A DNA stretch of 43,868 nt from Geminicoccus sp035556675 (GCF_035556675.1 NZ_DATMFZ010000101.1:1-43868); one strand, 5' to 3'. Numbered from the stretch's first letter, positions 8,369-17,142 are shown. Program-made: numbers and translations. Notes: generated by a model from the letters alone, not told the origin.

Positions 8369-8638
8369 ATGGCGCATAAAAAGGCCGGTGGCTCTTCGCG
8401 GAACGGTCGCGATTCGGCCGGTCAGCGCCTCGGCGTGAAGAAGTTCGGCAGCGAGAGCGTTCTCGCTGGCAACATCATCGTCCGTCAGCGCGGCACCAAG
8501 TGGCACCCCGGCAACGGCGTGGGCCTCGGCCGCGACTACACGATCTTCGCCACCCAGGACGGGCAGGTGAAGTTCCATGATGGACCGAAGGGCCGCAAGT
8601 ACATCTCGGTGGTCCCGACCCAGGAAGCCGCCGAGTAA
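8369..8638 (+). CDS. rpmA: 50S ribosomal protein L27
   Basis: An 89-residue L27 protein near the peptidyl transferase centre. It begins MAHKKAGGSSRNGRDS, the conserved N-terminal tail that reaches the P-site tRNA, and needs no N-terminal cleavage as in Firmicutes. GGAG lies 7 bp upstream of the ATG. It is co-transcribed with rplU across a 100-bp gap in which I see no other signal. Confidence 0.98.
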   Translation: MAHKKAGGSSRNGRDSAGQRLGVKKFGSESVLAGNIIVRQRGTKWHPGNGVGLGRDYTIFATQDGQVKFHDGPKGRKYISVVPTQEAAE

Positions 8639-8669
8639 CTCCGGCTCTTCCCATCGATGAGATGACGTG

Positions 8670-8694
8670 ACGGCCGGGCTCCCCCGGCCGTTTT
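8670..8694 (+). terminator. Rho-independent terminator after rpmA
   Basis: ACGGCCGGG (8670-8678) and CCCGGCCGT (8683-8691) form a perfect 9-bp GC-rich stem with a 4-nt loop, and TTTT covers 8691-8694. It lies 32 bp after the rpmA stop and 18 bp before obgE. It would separate the ribosomal protein transcript from obgE or attenuate read-through. Confidence 0.75.
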
Positions 8695-8711
8695 CGCATT
8701 GGAACACGACG

Positions 8712-9746
8712 ATGCGCTTTCTCGACAGCGCCAAGATCTACGTCCAGTCCGGCCATGGCGGGGCGGGCAGCGGATCGTTCCGCCGCGAGAAGTTCATCCC
8801 GGAAGGCGGGCCGAACGGCGGCGACGGCGGCCGCGGCGGCTCGGTGATCGTGGTCGCCACCGCCGACCTCAACACGCTGATCGACTACCGCTACAGCCAG
8901 CATTTCCGCGCCGAGCGCGGCGGCCACGGCATGGGTGCCGATCGCCACGGCAAGGCCGGCAAGGACCGGATCCTGAAGGTCCCGGTCGGCACACGCATCC
9001 TGGCCGAGGACAAGGAGACCGTGATCGCCGACCTGGTCGAGGACGGCCAGACGGTGACCTTGTGCAAGGGCGGCGATGGCGGACGCGGCAACACCCACTT
9101 CAAGACCTCGACCAACCGGGCACCAAGGCGGTTCGAGCCCGGTTGGCCCGGCGAGGAGCGCTGGGTCTGGCTGGAGCTGAAGCTGCTCGCCGACGCCGGG
9201 CTGGTGGGCCTGCCCAATGCCGGCAAGTCCAGCTTCCTGGCCGCCTCCTCGCGCGCCCGGCCCAAGATCGCCGACTATCCCTTCACCACGATGGAGCCGA
9301 AGCTCGGCACGATCGTGATCGACCACGAGGCCTTCGTCCTGGCCGACATTCCCGGCCTGATCGAGGGCGCCTCGGAGGGTGCGGGGCTGGGCGACCGCTT
9401 CCTCGGCCATGTCGAGCGCTGCGGCGTGCTCATCCATCTGGTGGACGGCACCGAGAGCCGGATCGTCCAGGCCTACAAGACCATCCGCAAGGAGCTGGAG
9501 CTCTACGGCCATGGCCTGGTCGACAAGCCCGAGATCGTCTGCCTGAACAAGGTGGACGCGCTCACTGCCGAGCAGCGCCGGCGCAAGGCGAAGAGCTTGG
9601 CCGAGGTGTCCGGCCAGGAGCCGGTGCTGATCTCGGCCGCCACCGGCGAAAACGTCCGGCCCGTGCTGCTGCGTGCCTTTCAGCTGGTCAAGGCCAGGCG
9701 CGCCGCCGAGGCCGAGGCCAGAAAGAGCGTGCTGGAGGTCTCGTGA
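8712..9746 (+). CDS. obgE: GTPase Obg/CgtA (50S assembly)
   Basis: A 344-residue Obg GTPase with roles in 50S subunit maturation and stress control. The glycine-rich Obg fold covers about 1-158 (GGPNGGDGGRGG at 32-43). The G domain has the P-loop GLPNAGKS (166-173), then DIPGLIEGA (G3) and NKVD (G4). It ends soon after the G domain and lacks a long C-terminal tail. The start at 8712 fits the conserved N-terminus MRFLDSAK; an upstream extension would run through the terminator. Confidence 0.97.
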   Translation: MRFLDSAKIYVQSGHGGAGSGSFRREKFIPEGGPNGGDGGRGGSVIVVATADLNTLIDYRYSQHFRAERGGHGMGADRHGKAGKDRILKVPVGTRILAEDKETVIADLVEDGQTVTLCKGGDGGRGNTHFKTSTNRAPRRFEPGWPGEERWVWLELKLLADAGLVGLPNAGKSSFLAASSRARPKIADYPFTTMEPKLGTIVIDHEAFVLADIPGLIEGASEGAGLGDRFLGHVERCGVLIHLVDGTESRIVQAYKTIRKELELYGHGLVDKPEIVCLNKVDALTAEQRRRKAKSLAEVSGQEPVLISAATGENVRPVLLRAFQLVKARRAAEAEARKSVLEVS

Positions 9747-10852
9747 CCTCTCCGCTTTCCGCCCGCCGCCTGGTGGTCAAGGTCGGCAGCTCGCTGCTGG
9801 TAGGCACGGACGGCCGGCCCCGCCAGGCATGGCTGGATTCGCTCACCGCCGACCTCGCCCGGCTGCGCTCTGCCGGCACCGAGGTGATCGTGGTGAGTTC
9901 CGGTGCGATCGCGCTCGGCCGCCCGGTCCTGGGCCTGCCAGCCGGGCCGTTGCCGCTCGAGCAGAAGCAGGCGGCAGCCGCGGTGGGGCAGATCCGCTGG
10001 GCAGCGGCCTGGGCCGAGAGCCTGGGCAAGCAGGACCTGACCGCCGCCCAGATCCTCCTGACCCTGGACGACACCGAATCGCGCCGGCGCTACCTGAACG
10101 CCCGCTCGACCATGGCCGCACTCCTGGCCCAGGGTGCCGTGCCGGTGGTCAACGAGAACGACACGGTCGGCACCACCGAGATCCGCTTCGGCGACAATGA
10201 CCGGCTGTCCGCCCGGGTCGCGGTGATGGCCTCGGCCGAGACGCTGGTGCTCCTGTCCGACGTGGACGGGCTCTATACCGCCGACCCCCGCCGCGACCCC
10301 GGCGCGCGCCATGTCCCCACCGTCCAGGACATCACGCCCGAGATCGAGGCGATGGCGGGCGGCGTGGGTTCCGCGGTTGGCACGGGTGGCATGGTCAGCA
10401 AGCTGGTAGCCGCGAAGATCGCCAACCATGCCGGCTGCTCGGTGGTGCTCGCCAAGGGCGAGGGCCTGCACCCCCTGCACGCGATCGAGGAAGGCGGGCG
10501 CTGTACCCGCTTCGTCGCGAAAGCCAGCCCGCACGGTGCCCGCAAGCACTGGATCGCGGCGTCGCTCGGGGTCACCGGCGTCATCACCGTGGACGAAGGC
10601 GCACTCCAGGCCCTGCTCCAGGGCCGCTCGCTGCTGCCGGCCGGCGTGCACGGCGTGGAAGGCAAGTTCGAGCGCGGCGATGCCGTGCTGGTGCGCTCCC
10701 TCGACGGCCGCGACCTGGCCAAGGGCCTGATCGCCTACGACGCGGGCGATGCCCAGCGCATCGCCGGCCTGCGCAGCGAGGACATCGAGCGCACCTTGGG
10801 CTATCGTGGCCGCGACGTGCTCATCCACCGCGACGACCTGGTGCTGCTGTAA
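9743..10852 (+). CDS. proB: Glutamate 5-kinase
   Basis: The first enzyme of proline synthesis; it phosphorylates glutamate. At 369 residues it has the amino-acid kinase domain (VVKVGSSLL at the start, SSGAIALG near 55, NENDTVGT near 140, TGGMVSKL near 215) and a C-terminal PUA domain from about 280. The GTG start overlaps the obgE stop in a GTGA arrangement, so translation is coupled. proA follows after 14 bp. Confidence 0.97.
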   Translation: MTSPLSARRLVVKVGSSLLVGTDGRPRQAWLDSLTADLARLRSAGTEVIVVSSGAIALGRPVLGLPAGPLPLEQKQAAAAVGQIRWAAAWAESLGKQDLTAAQILLTLDDTESRRRYLNARSTMAALLAQGAVPVVNENDTVGTTEIRFGDNDRLSARVAVMASAETLVLLSDVDGLYTADPRRDPGARHVPTVQDITPEIEAMAGGVGSAVGTGGMVSKLVAAKIANHAGCSVVLAKGEGLHPLHAIEEGGRCTRFVAKASPHGARKHWIAASLGVTGVITVDEGALQALLQGRSLLPAGVHGVEGKFERGDAVLVRSLDGRDLAKGLIAYDAGDAQRIAGLRSEDIERTLGYRGRDVLIHRDDLVLL

Positions 10853-10866
10853 GGGAGCTTCTGGCA

Positions 10867-12135
10867 ATGGCCGAGAGCGAGATGGTCGACCTGATCGGGC
10901 GGATCGGCCGCCGGGCCAAGGATGCCGCCGCCGGTCTGGCCCTGGCCCCGCGCGCTGCCAAGGACCAGGCCCTGCTCGACGCTGCCGCCGGCCTGCGCGC
11001 TGGCCAGGCGACGCTGCTGGAGGCCAATGCGAAGGACATGGAGGCCGGCCGCACGGCGGGCCTCAGCCGCGCCCTGCTCGACCGCCTCCTGCTCACCCCC
11101 GAGCGGATCGAAGGGATGGCCGCGGGCCTGGAGGTGGTGGCCGCCCTGGAGGATCCGGTCGGCCGGGAACTCGCCCGCTGGCGTCGCCCGAACGGCCTGG
11201 ACATCGCGCGCGTGACCGTGCCGCTGGGCGTGGTCGGCGTGATCTACGAGAGCCGGCCGAACGTCACCGCCGATGCCGCGGCCTTGTGCCTGAAGGCCGG
11301 CAATGCCGTGATCCTGCGCGGCGGCTCGGACAGCTTCCACTCCTCGCGCGCCATCCACGCGGTCATCGCCGAGGCGGTCGCCAAGGCGGGCCTGCCCGCC
11401 GATGCCGCCCAGATGATCCCGACCACCGACCGCGCCGCGGTGGGCGCCCTGCTGGCGGCCAGCCAGCATGTCGACGTGATCGTGCCTCGCGGCGGCAAGT
11501 CGCTGGTGGCCCGCGTCCAGGCGGATAGCCGGGTGCCGGTGTTCGCCCATCTGGACGGCAACAACCACACCTACCTCCATGCCAGCGCCGACCCGCAGAT
11601 GGCACAGGAACTGGTGCTGAACGCCAAGCTTCGGCGCACCGGCGTGTGCGGCGCCACCGAGACCTTGCTGGTCGACCGCGCCGTGGCCGCCCGGCTGCTC
11701 CCGCCCATCCTGGACGCGCTGGCGGCCAAGGGCTGCGAGATCCATGGCTGTGCCGAGACCCTGGCGATCTGGCCGAACGGCCAGCCGGCCGACGAGGCGG
11801 ACTGGAGCACCGAGTTCCTGGACGCGGTACTGGCGGTGAAGGTCGTGGCCGGGCTGGACGAGGCGATCGGCCATGTGAACGGCTTTGGCAGCCACCACAC
11901 CGACTGCATCGTCGCGCGCGACACGGATGCGGCCGAGCGGTTCCTGGCCGAGGTCGACAGCGCCATCGTCACCCACAATGCCTCGACCCAGTATGCCGAT
12001 GGCGGCGAGTTCGGCTTCGGCACCGAGATCGGCATCGCGACCGGGCGCCTCCATGCCCGTGGCCCGGTCGGGCTGGAGCAACTCGTCACCTACAAGTACC
12101 AGGTCCGCGGCAGCGGCCAGTGCCGGCCGGGCTGA
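10867..12135 (+). CDS. proA: Gamma-glutamyl phosphate reductase
   Basis: The second enzyme of proline synthesis; it reduces gamma-glutamyl phosphate to glutamate semialdehyde with NADPH. The 422-residue aldehyde-dehydrogenase fold shows VIYESRPNVTADAAALCLK near 127, the catalytic-cysteine segment RRTGVCGATE near 257, and FGFGTEIGIAT near the end. Length is normal. Confidence 0.97.
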   Translation: MAESEMVDLIGRIGRRAKDAAAGLALAPRAAKDQALLDAAAGLRAGQATLLEANAKDMEAGRTAGLSRALLDRLLLTPERIEGMAAGLEVVAALEDPVGRELARWRRPNGLDIARVTVPLGVVGVIYESRPNVTADAAALCLKAGNAVILRGGSDSFHSSRAIHAVIAEAVAKAGLPADAAQMIPTTDRAAVGALLAASQHVDVIVPRGGKSLVARVQADSRVPVFAHLDGNNHTYLHASADPQMAQELVLNAKLRRTGVCGATETLLVDRAVAARLLPPILDALAAKGCEIHGCAETLAIWPNGQPADEADWSTEFLDAVLAVKVVAGLDEAIGHVNGFGSHHTDCIVARDTDAAERFLAEVDSAIVTHNASTQYADGGEFGFGTEIGIATGRLHARGPVGLEQLVTYKYQVRGSGQCRPG

Positions 12136-12145
12136 GCCGCTGCCG
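12108..12145 (+). other. Stem-loop across the proA stop
   Basis: CGGCAGCGGC (12108-12117) pairs perfectly with GCCGCTGCCG (12136-12145) around an 18-nt loop that includes the proA stop. There is no T-tract. It may be a 3'-end stabiliser or part of a factor-dependent terminator. Confidence 0.3.
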
Positions 12146-12222
12146 TAGCGGGCGAAACATTCCTGAGATGAGTTCAGGTCACCGCTTGGCGGCCGGGCAG
12201 AGCCGACTTATCTGTTGTCCAG

Positions 12223-12807
12223 ATGCGCACGGCGGACCTCACGGTGTCGAAGGACGCCGACGATAGCCCTGAACTGCTGAATGACCTGCTCGTGCAGGTC
12301 GGGCGGCGGGATGCCGAAGCGTTCCGCAAGCTCTACGCCGCCACTGCCCCCAGACTGCTGGGCGCGGCCCTGCGGATCGTGCGCCGCCGCGAGGTCGCCG
12401 AGGATGCGCTGCACGACGCCTTCCTCCGGGTCTGGTGGCACGCCGACCACTATGACCCGGCCAGGGGTGCGGCGATCGGCTGGATGATCACCATCCTGCG
12501 CAACAGTGCCATCAATCACCTGCGCAAGGCCGGCCGGGAGCGCGTCGTCGCCAGCCTCGACACCGATGAAGACGACGACGTCCTGGAGCGGATCGGTGCG
12601 GTGCCGGGGGTCAGCTCTGCCGACCGGCTGTCGCTGGTCCACTGCCTGGGTGAGCTGGAGCCGCAGCACCGGCGCTGCGTGATCATGGCGTTCGCCGACG
12701 GCTGGAGCCAGGAGGAGTTGGCCGAGCGGCTGGGCCAGCCGCTGGGTACGGTCAAGAGCTGGATCCGGCGCAGCCTGGCCCGCTTGCGCACCTGCCTCGA
12801 CTCATGA
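12223..12807 (+). CDS. ECF-family RNA polymerase sigma factor (SigK/RskA-linked type)
   Basis: A 194-residue extracytoplasmic-function sigma factor. Region 2 spans about 28-100 (AEDALHDAFLRVWWHADHYD, then GWMITILRNSAINHLR). Region 4 spans about 140-190 with the helix-turn-helix SQEELAERLGQPLGTVKSWIRR. Its stop overlaps the start of an RskA-like anti-sigma factor, the usual pairing. In the 87-bp upstream gap CCTGA/TCAGG arms (12162-12178) could be a control site. The stress signal and regulon are unknown. The pair sits inside an otherwise conserved housekeeping block. Confidence 0.93.
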   Translation: MRTADLTVSKDADDSPELLNDLLVQVGRRDAEAFRKLYAATAPRLLGAALRIVRRREVAEDALHDAFLRVWWHADHYDPARGAAIGWMITILRNSAINHLRKAGRERVVASLDTDEDDDVLERIGAVPGVSSADRLSLVHCLGELEPQHRRCVIMAFADGWSQEELAERLGQPLGTVKSWIRRSLARLRTCLDS

Positions 12808-13538
12808 CCCCCGACGACAATCCCACCGACGAGCTGGATCTGGACGCTGCCGAGTTCGTCCTCGGCACGTTGCCGCCGGTCGAGCAGATGCGCTTCGAGA
12901 TGCGGCTGCGCAACGACCGGCTGGCCCAGGGTCGGGTAGTGTGGTGGCAGCGCCGCCTGGCGCCGCTGCTCGGCCTGATCGAGCCGGTCGAGCCGCCGGC
13001 AGCACTGCTGGAGCGCATCGAGCGCTCCATCCAGCGTCAGGGCCGCCCGTCGCGCGGCAAGGTGTTCGTGCCGCTGCACCGCCGGATCTGGAACAGCCTG
13101 TCGCTGTGGCGCGGGCTGGCCTTCGGCTCTGCTCTGCTGGCAGCAGCGTTCGCCGGCCTCCTGGTGGTGCGCCCGCTGCCACAGGGACCGGGTGCGGCCT
13201 ATATCGCGATCCTGGACGATACCAGCGGCAACCCGATGTGGCTGGTGAGTGCCGACCCAGCCGCTGGGGCGGTGTCGATCGACCCGGTCGGCCAGATGAG
13301 CGACGGCGACCGGGTGCCGGAACTCTGGCTGATCCCCGCGGGCAGCCCGGTCCCGGTCTCGCTGGGGGTGCTCGATCCGGACGCGCGGATGGCCATGGAA
13401 CTGCCGGCAGAACACATGGCCGGGATCGGCGGTGGCGCCATGCTGGCGGTCAGCCTGGAGCCGACGGGCGGCTCGCCGACCGGCCGGCCGACCGGCCCCG
13501 TGGTCCAGCAGGGCCGGATCGTCCCCTACCTGCCCTGA
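12804..13538 (+). CDS. RskA-like anti-sigma factor (membrane-bound)
   Basis: A 244-residue partner of the preceding sigma factor. The N-terminal anti-sigma segment (about 9-60) reads DAAEFVLGTLPPVEQMRFEMRL and LAPLLG. One membrane helix lies near 105-128. The periplasmic part contains the RskA domain pattern WLVSADP, PELWLIP and AMLAVSLEP. It overlaps the sigma gene by 4 bp. By family it holds the sigma factor at the membrane until released by proteolysis. It converges on the MocR gene, with only 15 bp between the stops. Confidence 0.92.
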   Translation: MTPDDNPTDELDLDAAEFVLGTLPPVEQMRFEMRLRNDRLAQGRVVWWQRRLAPLLGLIEPVEPPAALLERIERSIQRQGRPSRGKVFVPLHRRIWNSLSLWRGLAFGSALLAAAFAGLLVVRPLPQGPGAAYIAILDDTSGNPMWLVSADPAAGAVSIDPVGQMSDGDRVPELWLIPAGSPVPVSLGVLDPDARMAMELPAEHMAGIGGGAMLAVSLEPTGGSPTGRPTGPVVQQGRIVPYLP

Positions 13539-13553
13539 GCACTGGCGGAAGGC

Positions 13554-14975
13554 TCAGATCACCGGACGCCCGGCCGCGGCCGGCTGCCGCTCCAGGAGCC
13601 GGCGCAGGCAGGAGAGCGCATCCACCAGAGCCGTCCGATCGTCCTGCACCCCCAGCGACACCCGTACCGCTTCGATGGCCGACGGGCCCACCGCGAACGC
13701 ATCGCCGGGCGTCACCGACAGGCCGAGCCGGCCGGCCTCGCCGGTGAAGGTGCTGGCACGCCAGCCGGCCGGCAGCTGCAGCCAGAGATGCGGGCAGGAT
13801 GGATCGGCGGCCGGCCCGAACCCGGCCAGGATGTTCGCCGCCAGCTGCTGGCGCGCCCGGTTCTCCGCCCGGATCGCGTCGCGGATCGCCAGGAGGCTGC
13901 CGTCCTGGGCCCAGCGCATCGCCAGGCCGGTCATCAGCGGCGGCGGCATCAGGCAGGAGGCGCGCAGCATCTGCACCAGACGATCCGCCTCGGCTGCCGA
14001 AGGTGCCGCGACCAGCGCGGTGCGCAGCCCCGGCGTGGCGCATTTGGACAGCGTGGCCACATGCCAGGTCCGCTCCGGCGCCAGCCGGGCGATCGGCGGC
14101 AGGTCCGTCGCCTGGAGCAGGCCATAGGCATCGTCCTCGATGACCGCGATACCATGCTCCGCCGCGAGCTCGGCCAGCCGTGCGCGCCGCTCCAGGGGCA
14201 GCGTCGCCGCGGTCGGATTGTCGGCGGACGGGATCAGGTAGAGCGCCTTCGGCCGGGCCGCCCGGCACGCTTGCGCCAAGGCTTCGGGCAGGATCCCTTC
14301 AGCATCCATCGCCACAGGCGTCAGGCGGACGCCGTGACTGGTGGCGACCGCGATCAGGCCCGGATAGGTGAACTGCCCGCACAGGAGCCGGTCGCCCGGC
14401 CGGAGCAGCAGGCCGCACAACGCATGGAGCGCGCTCTGGCTGCCGCTCGCCAGCACCACCCGCTCCGGTGGAAGCGGCCCCAGCCGCTGTGCCAGGAACT
14501 GCGCGGCCAGCCCCCGGTCGTCGGGGCTGCCGCCGCTCTCGCCATAGTGCAGCCGCGCCAGGCCTGGTCCGTCCGCCAGCAGGGCAGCGATGCCCTGCCC
14601 GATCCGCGTCGCCAGCCGTGCCGCAGCCGGCTGGGGCGGCGAGTTCATGCTGAGGTCGACCAGCGCCACTTGTGCCGGGATAGCCGTGCCCAGAGCCGCG
14701 AGCGCTCCCTCGGCGACGAAGCTGCCCTGCCCGGCCCGGCCCGCCACCAGGCCGCGCGCCCGGGCCAGGCGGAAGCCGCGCATCACCGTGGTGAGATCGA
14801 CGCCCAGTTCCTGGGCCAGCCGGCGCTGCGGCGGCAGCCGGTCGCCCGGCCGCAGCCGGCCAGAGCGCAGGGCCGCGACCAATGCCGCCACGATGCCGGC
14901 CGCCTTGCCGCCCTCACCCGCCGGCAGTTCCGGCCGCCAGGGAACGTCGCCGGTTCCAGCGTTCTTCTCATGCAT
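13554..14975 (-). CDS. MocR-type GntR/aminotransferase transcription regulator
   Basis: A 473-residue fusion of a GntR winged helix (about 20-90, RPGDRLPPQRRLAQELGVDLTTVMRGF) with a fold-type I aminotransferase domain (about 105-470). The PLP lysine is Lys311 in ATLSKCATPGLR, and DDAYGLL (281-287) fits the cofactor site. Members sense PLP or amino compounds and control vitamin B6 or amino-acid genes; here no pdx gene is adjacent. It is divergent from the DUF983 gene across an AT-richer 165-bp gap, which probably holds its operator. Confidence 0.92.
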   Translation of the reverse strand: MHEKNAGTGDVPWRPELPAGEGGKAAGIVAALVAALRSGRLRPGDRLPPQRRLAQELGVDLTTVMRGFRLARARGLVAGRAGQGSFVAEGALAALGTAIPAQVALVDLSMNSPPQPAAARLATRIGQGIAALLADGPGLARLHYGESGGSPDDRGLAAQFLAQRLGPLPPERVVLASGSQSALHALCGLLLRPGDRLLCGQFTYPGLIAVATSHGVRLTPVAMDAEGILPEALAQACRAARPKALYLIPSADNPTAATLPLERRARLAELAAEHGIAVIEDDAYGLLQATDLPPIARLAPERTWHVATLSKCATPGLRTALVAAPSAAEADRLVQMLRASCLMPPPLMTGLAMRWAQDGSLLAIRDAIRAENRARQQLAANILAGFGPAADPSCPHLWLQLPAGWRASTFTGEAGRLGLSVTPGDAFAVGPSAIEAVRVSLGVQDDRTALVDALSCLRRLLERQPAAAGRPVI

Positions 14976-15039
14976 CGCGGATCGTCCATGACAGATGGTC
15001 GCGCCCGGCAGCTTCCCGGACGGGCCGCGATTGGCGGCA

Positions 15040-15110
15040 GCGACATGTACGGCTATATCTGGCGTATTGTAGGCATCTTGTATGGCTTACATCTGCAGTA
15101 TGCATACATT
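15040..15110. promoter_or_regulatory. AT-rich divergent control region, MocR gene / DUF983 gene
   Basis: This stretch is far less GC-rich than its surroundings. TTGTA occurs at 15067 and 15078, a direct repeat one helical turn apart. TGTATG (15079-15084) and CATACA (15103-15108) form an inverted repeat around 18 bp. TATGCATA also occurs at 15099-15106. Repeats of this kind would suit a dimeric MocR regulator, but binding is inference. Confidence 0.4.
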
Positions 15111-15140
15111 GCCATGGCACGGAAGGAAAGGATCCATCCC

Positions 15141-15563
15141 ATGCAGGCGACCGCCCCCGGCACCCACGGCAGCGGCGGCCCGTGGCACGAGACCAGCAGC
15201 CCCATGCGCACTGGCATCCGCGGCCGCTGTCCGCGCTGCCAGCAGGGCCACCTGTTCCGGGGCTTGCTCACCCTGCGCGACCGCTGCGAGGTGTGCGGGC
15301 TGGACTATTCCTTCGCCGATCCCGCCGACGGCCCGGCCTTCTTCGCCATGTCGATCGTGGGCATCCCGGCCCTGGTGCTGGCGGTCTGGCTGGATCTCGC
15401 CTTCGATGCACCCTACTGGATCCACCTGGTGGTGACCTTCCCGTTCGCGGTGCTGGCCTGCATCGCGCTGCTCCGGCCGTTCAAGGGATGGCTGGTGTGC
15501 TCGCAGTACTTCTACAAGGCAGAGGAGGCGCGGCTGATGACCGAGCGGGACCCGAAGGACTGA
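15141..15563 (+). CDS. DUF983 family zinc-ribbon membrane protein
   Basis: A 140-residue protein. An N-terminal zinc ribbon has Cys30, Cys33, Cys49 and Cys52 (CPRCQQGHLF, CEVCGL), followed by DFSFADPADGP-like sequence and two membrane helices (about 68-88 and 92-113). The family is widespread in alphaproteobacteria, with no established biochemical role known to me. The ATG at 15141 is preferred because GGAAAGG lies at a good distance upstream; an in-frame ATG at 15114 adds nine residues. Divergent from the MocR regulator, which may control it. Confidence 0.85.
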   Translation: MQATAPGTHGSGGPWHETSSPMRTGIRGRCPRCQQGHLFRGLLTLRDRCEVCGLDYSFADPADGPAFFAMSIVGIPALVLAVWLDLAFDAPYWIHLVVTFPFAVLACIALLRPFKGWLVCSQYFYKAEEARLMTERDPKD

Positions 15564-15577
15564 GGGCCTTGCGCCCG

Positions 15578-15600
15578 GGCAACGGATCGGCTCCGTTGCC
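15578..15600 (+). terminator. Hairpin between the DUF983 gene and nadD
   Basis: GGCAACGGA (15578-15586) and TCCGTTGCC (15592-15600) form a perfect 9-bp stem with a 5-nt loop, 14 bp after the DUF983 stop. No T-tract follows, so termination is uncertain. Confidence 0.35.
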
Positions 15601-15624
15601 GGCCCCGGCCCTTCTCGGCGCACC

Positions 15625-16302
15625 ATGCCCCTCGATCAGACCTTTCCCCGCCGCCCGGTCGCCCGGATCGACCTGAAGCAGCCCGCGCCACCGGCTCCGA
15701 CCCTGCCGGCACAGGCCCGGGTGGGCCTGTTCGGGGGCTCGTTCAACCCGGCGCATGCCGGGCACCTGCACGCCAGCCAGGAGGCGCTGCGCCGCCTGCG
15801 CCTTGACCGGGTCGTCTGGCTGGTCTCGCCGCAGAATCCGTTGAAGGAGCGCCGCGGGATGGCGCCGTTCGCCGAGCGCTTCGCCTCGGCCTGCCGCGTG
15901 GCGCAGGCGGACCCGCGCATCGAGGTGAGCGACTACGAGGAGCGGCACGGGCTGCAATACTCGGCCGACACGGTGGCCCGCCTGAACCGTCGGGGCGACC
16001 GGCGCCATGTCTGGCTGATCGGTGCGGACAATCTGCTGCAACTGCCACGCTGGAAGCATTGGTTGCGCCTGCTCCACGCCTGCCCGGTTGCGGTGCTGGC
16101 GCGCGCACCATATCTTGAGCGTGCTGGAACAGGACTGGTGGCCCAGCGATTCGCCGCAGCCCGGATCGACGAGCGGCAGGCGCATCGGCTGGTCGACCTG
16201 CCGGCTCCAGCATGGGTCTTGTTGCATCATCGGCTGCATCCGGCCTCGTCCACGGCAATTCGTGGCGAGCGGAAGGCGGCGAGCCAGGAGAATTTCACAT
16301 AG
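15625..16302 (+). CDS. nadD: Nicotinate-nucleotide adenylyltransferase
   Basis: Makes deamido-NAD from nicotinate mononucleotide and ATP in NAD synthesis. At 225 residues it has the nucleotidyltransferase motif GLFGGSFNPAHAGHLH (about 34-49), the substrate loop SPQNPLK, WLIGADNL in the middle and the late SSTAIR motif. The start carries an extra basic, proline-rich 30 residues before the core. It heads the conserved nadD-rsfS-rlmH group. Confidence 0.95.
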   Translation: MPLDQTFPRRPVARIDLKQPAPPAPTLPAQARVGLFGGSFNPAHAGHLHASQEALRRLRLDRVVWLVSPQNPLKERRGMAPFAERFASACRVAQADPRIEVSDYEERHGLQYSADTVARLNRRGDRRHVWLIGADNLLQLPRWKHWLRLLHACPVAVLARAPYLERAGTGLVAQRFAAARIDERQAHRLVDLPAPAWVLLHHRLHPASSTAIRGERKAASQENFT

Positions 16303-16322
16303 CCACCGCAGGCAATGGAGGC

Positions 16323-16676
16323 ATGGCAGCGACCGACCTCCTCGACTTCATCACGAAGTCGCTCGACGACGACAAGGCGGTTGACCCGGTCGTCGTCGAT
16401 CTGGCGGGCAAGACCTCGATCGCCGACTGGATGGTGGTCGCGTCGGGGACCTCGCAGCGGCACATCTCCTCCATGGCGGAGAAGCTGCTGCAGAGCCTGA
16501 AGGACCAGGGCTACAAGAACGTGTCCGGCGAGGGGCTGGGCGCCTCGGACTGGGTGCTGATCGATGCCGGCGATGTGATCGTCCATCTGTTCAAGCCCGA
16601 GACGCGCAGCTTCTACGACATCGAGAAGCTCTGGTCGGTGGAGGCCCCCAAGCGCCTGGCCGTAGCGCCCGGCTGA
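16323..16676 (+). CDS. rsfS: Ribosome silencing factor RsfS
   Basis: A 117-residue RsfS/Iojap protein that binds L14 and blocks subunit joining in poor growth. Core signatures are DWMVVASGTSQRHISSMAEKL and the late DAGDVIVHLF followed by FYDIEKLW. The ATG at 16323 gives the family length; GGAGG lies unusually close to it. A longer frame upstream overlaps nadD and is unlikely. Confidence 0.95.
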   Translation: MAATDLLDFITKSLDDDKAVDPVVVDLAGKTSIADWMVVASGTSQRHISSMAEKLLQSLKDQGYKNVSGEGLGASDWVLIDAGDVIVHLFKPETRSFYDIEKLWSVEAPKRLAVAPG

Positions 16677-16683
16677 CCGGCCG

Positions 16684-17142
16684 GTGCGCGCCCTCATCCT
16701 GGCGGTCGGGCGCAACCGCGACCCGGCGATCGAGAGCCTGGTCGAAGCCTATCGCCAGCGCTGCCCCATCCTCGCCCCGCTGGTCGAGATCGAGAGCCGT
16801 CGCCCTGCCGAGGACCCTGCCCGGCAGGACGATGAAGCACGCCTGCTGCTGGCCAGGGTCCCTGCGGGCGCCACGGTGGTGGCACTGGACGAGCATGGCC
16901 GCCAGTTCGACAGCGTCGCGTTCGCCGGGCGGCTGGGGAGCTGGCGCGACCAGGGGGTGCGCGACCTGGCCTTCCTGATCGGCGGCGCTGCCGGCCATGG
17001 CCAGGCGGTGCTGGCGCGCGCCGACCTGAAGCTGGCCTTCGGCAGCATGACCTGGCCGCACATGCTGGTCCGGGTGATGCTGGCCGAGCAGATCTACCGG
17101 GCCACCACCATCCTGTCCGGCCACCCCTACCACCGTTCCTGA
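16684..17142 (+). CDS. rlmH: 23S rRNA (pseudouridine(1915)-N(3))-methyltransferase
   Basis: Methylates pseudouridine 1915 in helix 69 of 23S rRNA using SAM. The 152-residue SPOUT protein has VVALDEHG, the SAM loop FLIGGAAGHG and the C-terminal MTWPHMLVRVMLAEQIYR then GHPYHR. It starts with GTG 7 bp after the rsfS stop, as expected for this conserved pair. Confidence 0.97.
   Translation: MRALILAVGRNRDPAIESLVEAYRQRCPILAPLVEIESRRPAEDPARQDDEARLLLARVPAGATVVALDEHGRQFDSVAFAGRLGSWRDQGVRDLAFLIGGAAGHGQAVLARADLKLAFGSMTWPHMLVRVMLAEQIYRATTILSGHPYHRS

Noticed and set aside
8701..8725. Second EcfG-like GGAAC near obgE
   Set aside because: No CGTT lies 16-17 bases downstream.
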